Source: Strigamia acuminata (Eukaryota; Arthropoda; Chilopoda; Geophilomorpha; Linotaeniidae). Taken from it: a stretch of DNA of 64,000 bases. The notes beneath the pieces are model-generated. The model searched no databases, was not told the DNA's origin, and was given only the letters and a program-made list of their open reading frames with translations. A program made the translations under genes and the position numbers. Position 1 is the stretch's first letter, and each line of letters begins with the position of its first letter. Location of the stretch: contig OX442314.1 in assembly GCA_949358305.1 (NCBI GenBank), positions 23,367,060 through 23,431,059 on the forward strand, read 5' to 3'. This document shows positions 60,542 through 64,000 of the stretch, in pieces.

Positions 60542-60578
60542 TTTTATTTATTTATTTGTTTATTTATTTATTTATTTA
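60542..60578. repeat. (TTTA)n microsatellite
   Basis: TTTATTTATTTG-type run with one interruption. Confidence 0.9.
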
Positions 60579-61451
60579 AATTTTTTTAAATTTTTACTAT
60601 TCTCGTAATTCGCTCGGACCTCACACTGGTTAATGTATTCAACCCTTTAGGGGGCTGGAAATAGAAATAGGAGAAGTTTTATTGTTTATTGCACATACCA
60701 AACCCGGCTGTGGTTTTCGTCCATTTTTTTTTCTCTATCCGAAAATTTATTAATAATTATTGCTACCATTTTAAATTTTAAACTCTCGGGGGCAAGGCGT
60801 GTTCTCTTTTTTGGAGAAAAAAAATATGGAGGCCAGTGGGCAGTGGAGGAGTAAAAAGATGAAGAAAAAAAAATTGGTAACACCGTATATGAATCAGTGT
60901 GGTCATACCCCGTTGATTGCAAATGGCGTTAAAGCGCTCTTGATCTTGAATCCAATTATTTTAGCATAAAAAAAAATAATATATTGTATTTATCGACTGT
61001 ATAAATTACGATTTATCGCCCGGAGAACAAAACTATACATCAAAATAGGAAATAATCCTAACGTTGAATTTGCCTATATATTATGGGCAGACGCGTTATA
61101 GAATTCAAGCGACAAGTGCGCATTTAGGACAGACAGATTTATATCAGTTACGTGTGGTTGGACATAAATGCTAACCGTGTATTTCGTGACTTGAGACTTT
61201 TTTCCCATCCAAATTCCTCCTTGTTTTTAACCCAAGTCTTCATACGAATCAACATTCTTTGGTCAATAGTCCTAACTACGAACAATTCCATTGTTTTTTT
61301 TTTCTCTCGTTGCATTACGAGGCCATTATTTACATTTCATAACAATACGTCATTATTTTTACCCGTGCTCTTACGAAACTTGTTGCAACAGTGACATTAA
61401 TTGTGTAATTTCAGTTTTAATAGCATTTAATACGGACTCAAGCACTACTAT

Positions 61452-61502
61452 TACCGTATATACACGTATACAACCTTTTTTCTATTTAATATATATACGG
61501 TA
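61452..61502. repeat. 51-bp fold-back with MITE-like ends
   Basis: Left TACCGTATATA and right TATATACGGTA are perfect inverses. The outer TACCGTAT equals the ends of the 29.2 kb element, so it may be a deletion relic of the same family. Confidence 0.5.
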
Positions 61503-64000
61503 TATTTTTTAATTTTCGGCGTAATGTATAAAATATTAATAAAACAAAAATAATTATAATCATTAAACCAAGGTGGTAATTTTCAATTTCACGGTATGAA
61601 ACCAATTAATAGTTTTACAAGTGAATATTTTATTGCGATCTGGCTCATTGGCCTATTCTCTATAAGCCGAGATTGACCACACCTTAAAGAGACTACTCCG
61701 CTACCGCCTCTTCGCAGGGGTAAAATAAAATGATCACCTACATGGTAATGCGAAAGAAAAAAAAAATATTCAAACTGACAACACAAGCAATAAATATTTA
61801 AAAGAGAAGAAACGAAAAAATAACGTGAGATTACTAAACCAATTAAAAAGATTCCCAGAATTTCCAGCTGCGTTGGTTTTACATTACATTCGAATTACAC
61901 TTGCTTTTATTACACACGTTTTCCTTCCTCAAATAAATGTCTAAATCAACTGTGTTTTTCAAATACAAAAAAAAAAAAAAATTAAAAAATTAAAATTCGT
62001 CCCACCAGACTTCTGGTCCTTTAAAAGCTAAAAATTAAAGCGATCAATAACCTTCCACTCCAAACTCAAATTTTGAATGAAAAACGAATCCATTAAAAAA
62101 AGAACCGCTTCAAATCCATCAAATAACACTCCACCGTTCTAAATTCGCAACAATTCCAGCCCGAAAACAACAAAACAACAAAGATACCTTTCATCTTTAA
62201 ATTCTTTGTCACGCAAAAATGGCGGAAAAACCCTTTCAAACCCGGATCAAGCGCATCTATAAATCCAGTACCTTGTAATTTCATACTCGGGGCGTGACCA
62301 ATAACCAGAAGCTCACGGCTTCTATCATGTGTAACCCTTTAGTTCCGCTCTTTTCGACTATGGGTCATTCATCCTTTTCAATTGTGGTGCCTCGAGAAAC
62401 TGTTCTCCTTAATTTTTTATTTTTTCATTTACAATAACTTTTTTTTTTTTTTTTCTGGAAAATTCGCTTGTCCACCCGTCCCCTCATCAATCATCGAGTG
62501 CTCTCATGAATCTTTTCCCGCGTCTCTCGCCGCTGATTGGTTGCCCGCTTTAACACCTACACAATCATTATCAGAGGCCAATAGAGGCCAGTGCTACCCG
62601 GGCAAAACAAACTTCTTCACGTTCTACCTTCCTTCAAAGTGATATTTTTTGGTTATAAACCTCCAGCGAAACAAGATTGATAGACTTGTGTAAACAGTAA
62701 ACACGAGCCCACGTGCCTTACATTTTCAGCATATTTATTCGACTTTTAGAGGTGTTTAAATCGCTGGCTTCGTGCTGAATCTCGAAAACTCCCTCAATAA
62801 ACAACTAAACACTTTGCCCATTAACAAAACACTGAAATCTGATTCTTAACCTTTGAAAATAAATAAATAAATAAAATTTAAAGTGCAATAAACTAATTAT
62901 TTTCTACCAAAAATAGTTAAAATCTCTCTCATTCATCAAGATTTAAACCAATTACCGATTTAAACTGAATGGAGAAGAGATAAATAAAAAAAAAATAAAA
63001 AAAATCCAATATTCAATGGAGCAAAAATGCAAAACGATCACCAAACTCGTTTTAAAAAGCATCATGGCCCCTCCCAAAACAAATCTTTTTTAACACCACG
63101 TTGCTGATTTGTTTAGTGACGTCGTGGATGAATTTCATCTACGGAGTCCGTTGCAATGGGCGTGACCGTCGACATTCATCTTGCCTCGCCATCCCTCCCT
63201 ATCCTCACACACCAAATACAATTTTATTCTGCTATTTATAATTGGGGAAGAAAAACGTTTTAATGGGCGCCACCCTCCTCGCGCCTCAGAAGTCAACAAA
63301 CGCTGGTCAAGCTTGAAATTAATTTCCATTCACCAGTTTTTCTCCCCATTGACTCCATTTATATTATACTCAGTAGTCTCAGTACGGTTGATTTAAAAAA
63401 AAAACATTTGGAGCTACAATTATAACACTCAACTCAAAACCATAACAAAATTAGCATAATTTAGTAATAATACATAACTATCTAAGTTGTTTGACCAAAC
63501 TGACAAAATCCTAATAATAATCAGCGTTTGCAATTAGTTTTATGCGCATTAAATCAGCGCTTCGTTAACCGCATCAAGAGTGAAGACCTTGCCGCGGTCA
63601 TCCATACTCCCAAACGAAAAAACTAATTTCTTCAGGTGTAAAACACCGTTGCTGATGCACATCACATGCACTACTACAAAAATCTTGTATACTTTAATCA
63701 AATCAACCACAAAAATCTCCCCTTTTTACCAGAATTAATTTTTCAAAATTAATTTTCAAGGTCTACCTCCAATACAATCTAGAATTACACAACTAGAATG
63801 CTAATAATACTATTAATATTTAAAAAGAAAAAAGAAAAAAAAAAGAAAACAATTTTAATAATATAAACCTGAAAAACTTTCACGCTGTCACACTAAATTC
63901 AAGCTGTAATAGTTCCAGTTGCGTCGCAGCTTATAAATGACATTTTCACTACACTAACTAAGACCATTAGGCCTAATTTGCGAGTCAATTAAAACAAACC

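Larger units (their letters stand above)
59019..64000 (+). other. PRDM intron 3, runs off the window
   Basis: At least 5 kb. No exon matching the end of the PR domain or a C2H2 finger was found. It contains an AT-rich fold-back (61452-61502), a TTTA microsatellite (60542-60578) and many homopolymers. Nothing else is supported. Confidence 0.7.

Overview
This window is animal nuclear DNA, most likely from an arthropod or another protostome invertebrate. All genes are split by GT-AG introns. In the two compact genes, 22 introns all fall between 54 and 79 bp, a size class typical of arthropods. The background is AT-rich, and the products are metazoan (condensin HEAT subunit, POM121-like nucleoporin, PRDM3/16-family regulator). 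I cannot place the species.

Layout. (1) Bases 1-2.7 kb hold three remnants or possible domesticates of mobile elements on the + strand: two exon-like blocks of a MULE-type transposase, a Gag-like open frame with a CCHC knuckle and no pol, and a CENP-B/pogo-type DNA-binding ORF with no DDE catalytic domain. (2) 2.9-7.6 kb on the minus strand is a complete 17-exon condensin I subunit gene (NCAPD2, 1244 aa as joined here). (3) Its start lies about 300 bp from a divergent + strand gene of 7 exons, 7.9-11.1 kb, encoding a POM121-like pore-membrane nucleoporin (921 aa). The two share one short promoter region with a textbook E2F site beside the condensin start codon. (4) 11.1-16.1 kb is AT-rich intergenic DNA with one MITE-like inverted repeat. 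(5) From 16.4 kb to the window end is the 5' part of a PRDM3/PRDM16 (MECOM/hamlet) gene on the + strand. A 12-codon first exon, a second exon opening the PR/SET domain (42.2-42.6 kb) and a third continuing it (58.9-59.0 kb) are separated by introns of 25.8 and 16.3 kb. The rest of the PR domain and the zinc fingers must lie beyond base 64000.

The three host genes are ordinary but well supported: splice phases agree at every junction I joined, and the two complete coding sequences come out as whole multiples of three. About 47 kb of the window is PRDM intron. I see no other convincing exon there. It does hold dispersed MITE-like repeats, a 31-bp minisatellite, a pogo-like terminal-repeat fragment, and recurring exact matches to regulatory words (NRF1 palindrome, RFX X-box, CTCF-like sites), so it is best read as a large cis-regulatory domain. 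I found no CRISPR array, tRNA, rRNA or prokaryote-style system.
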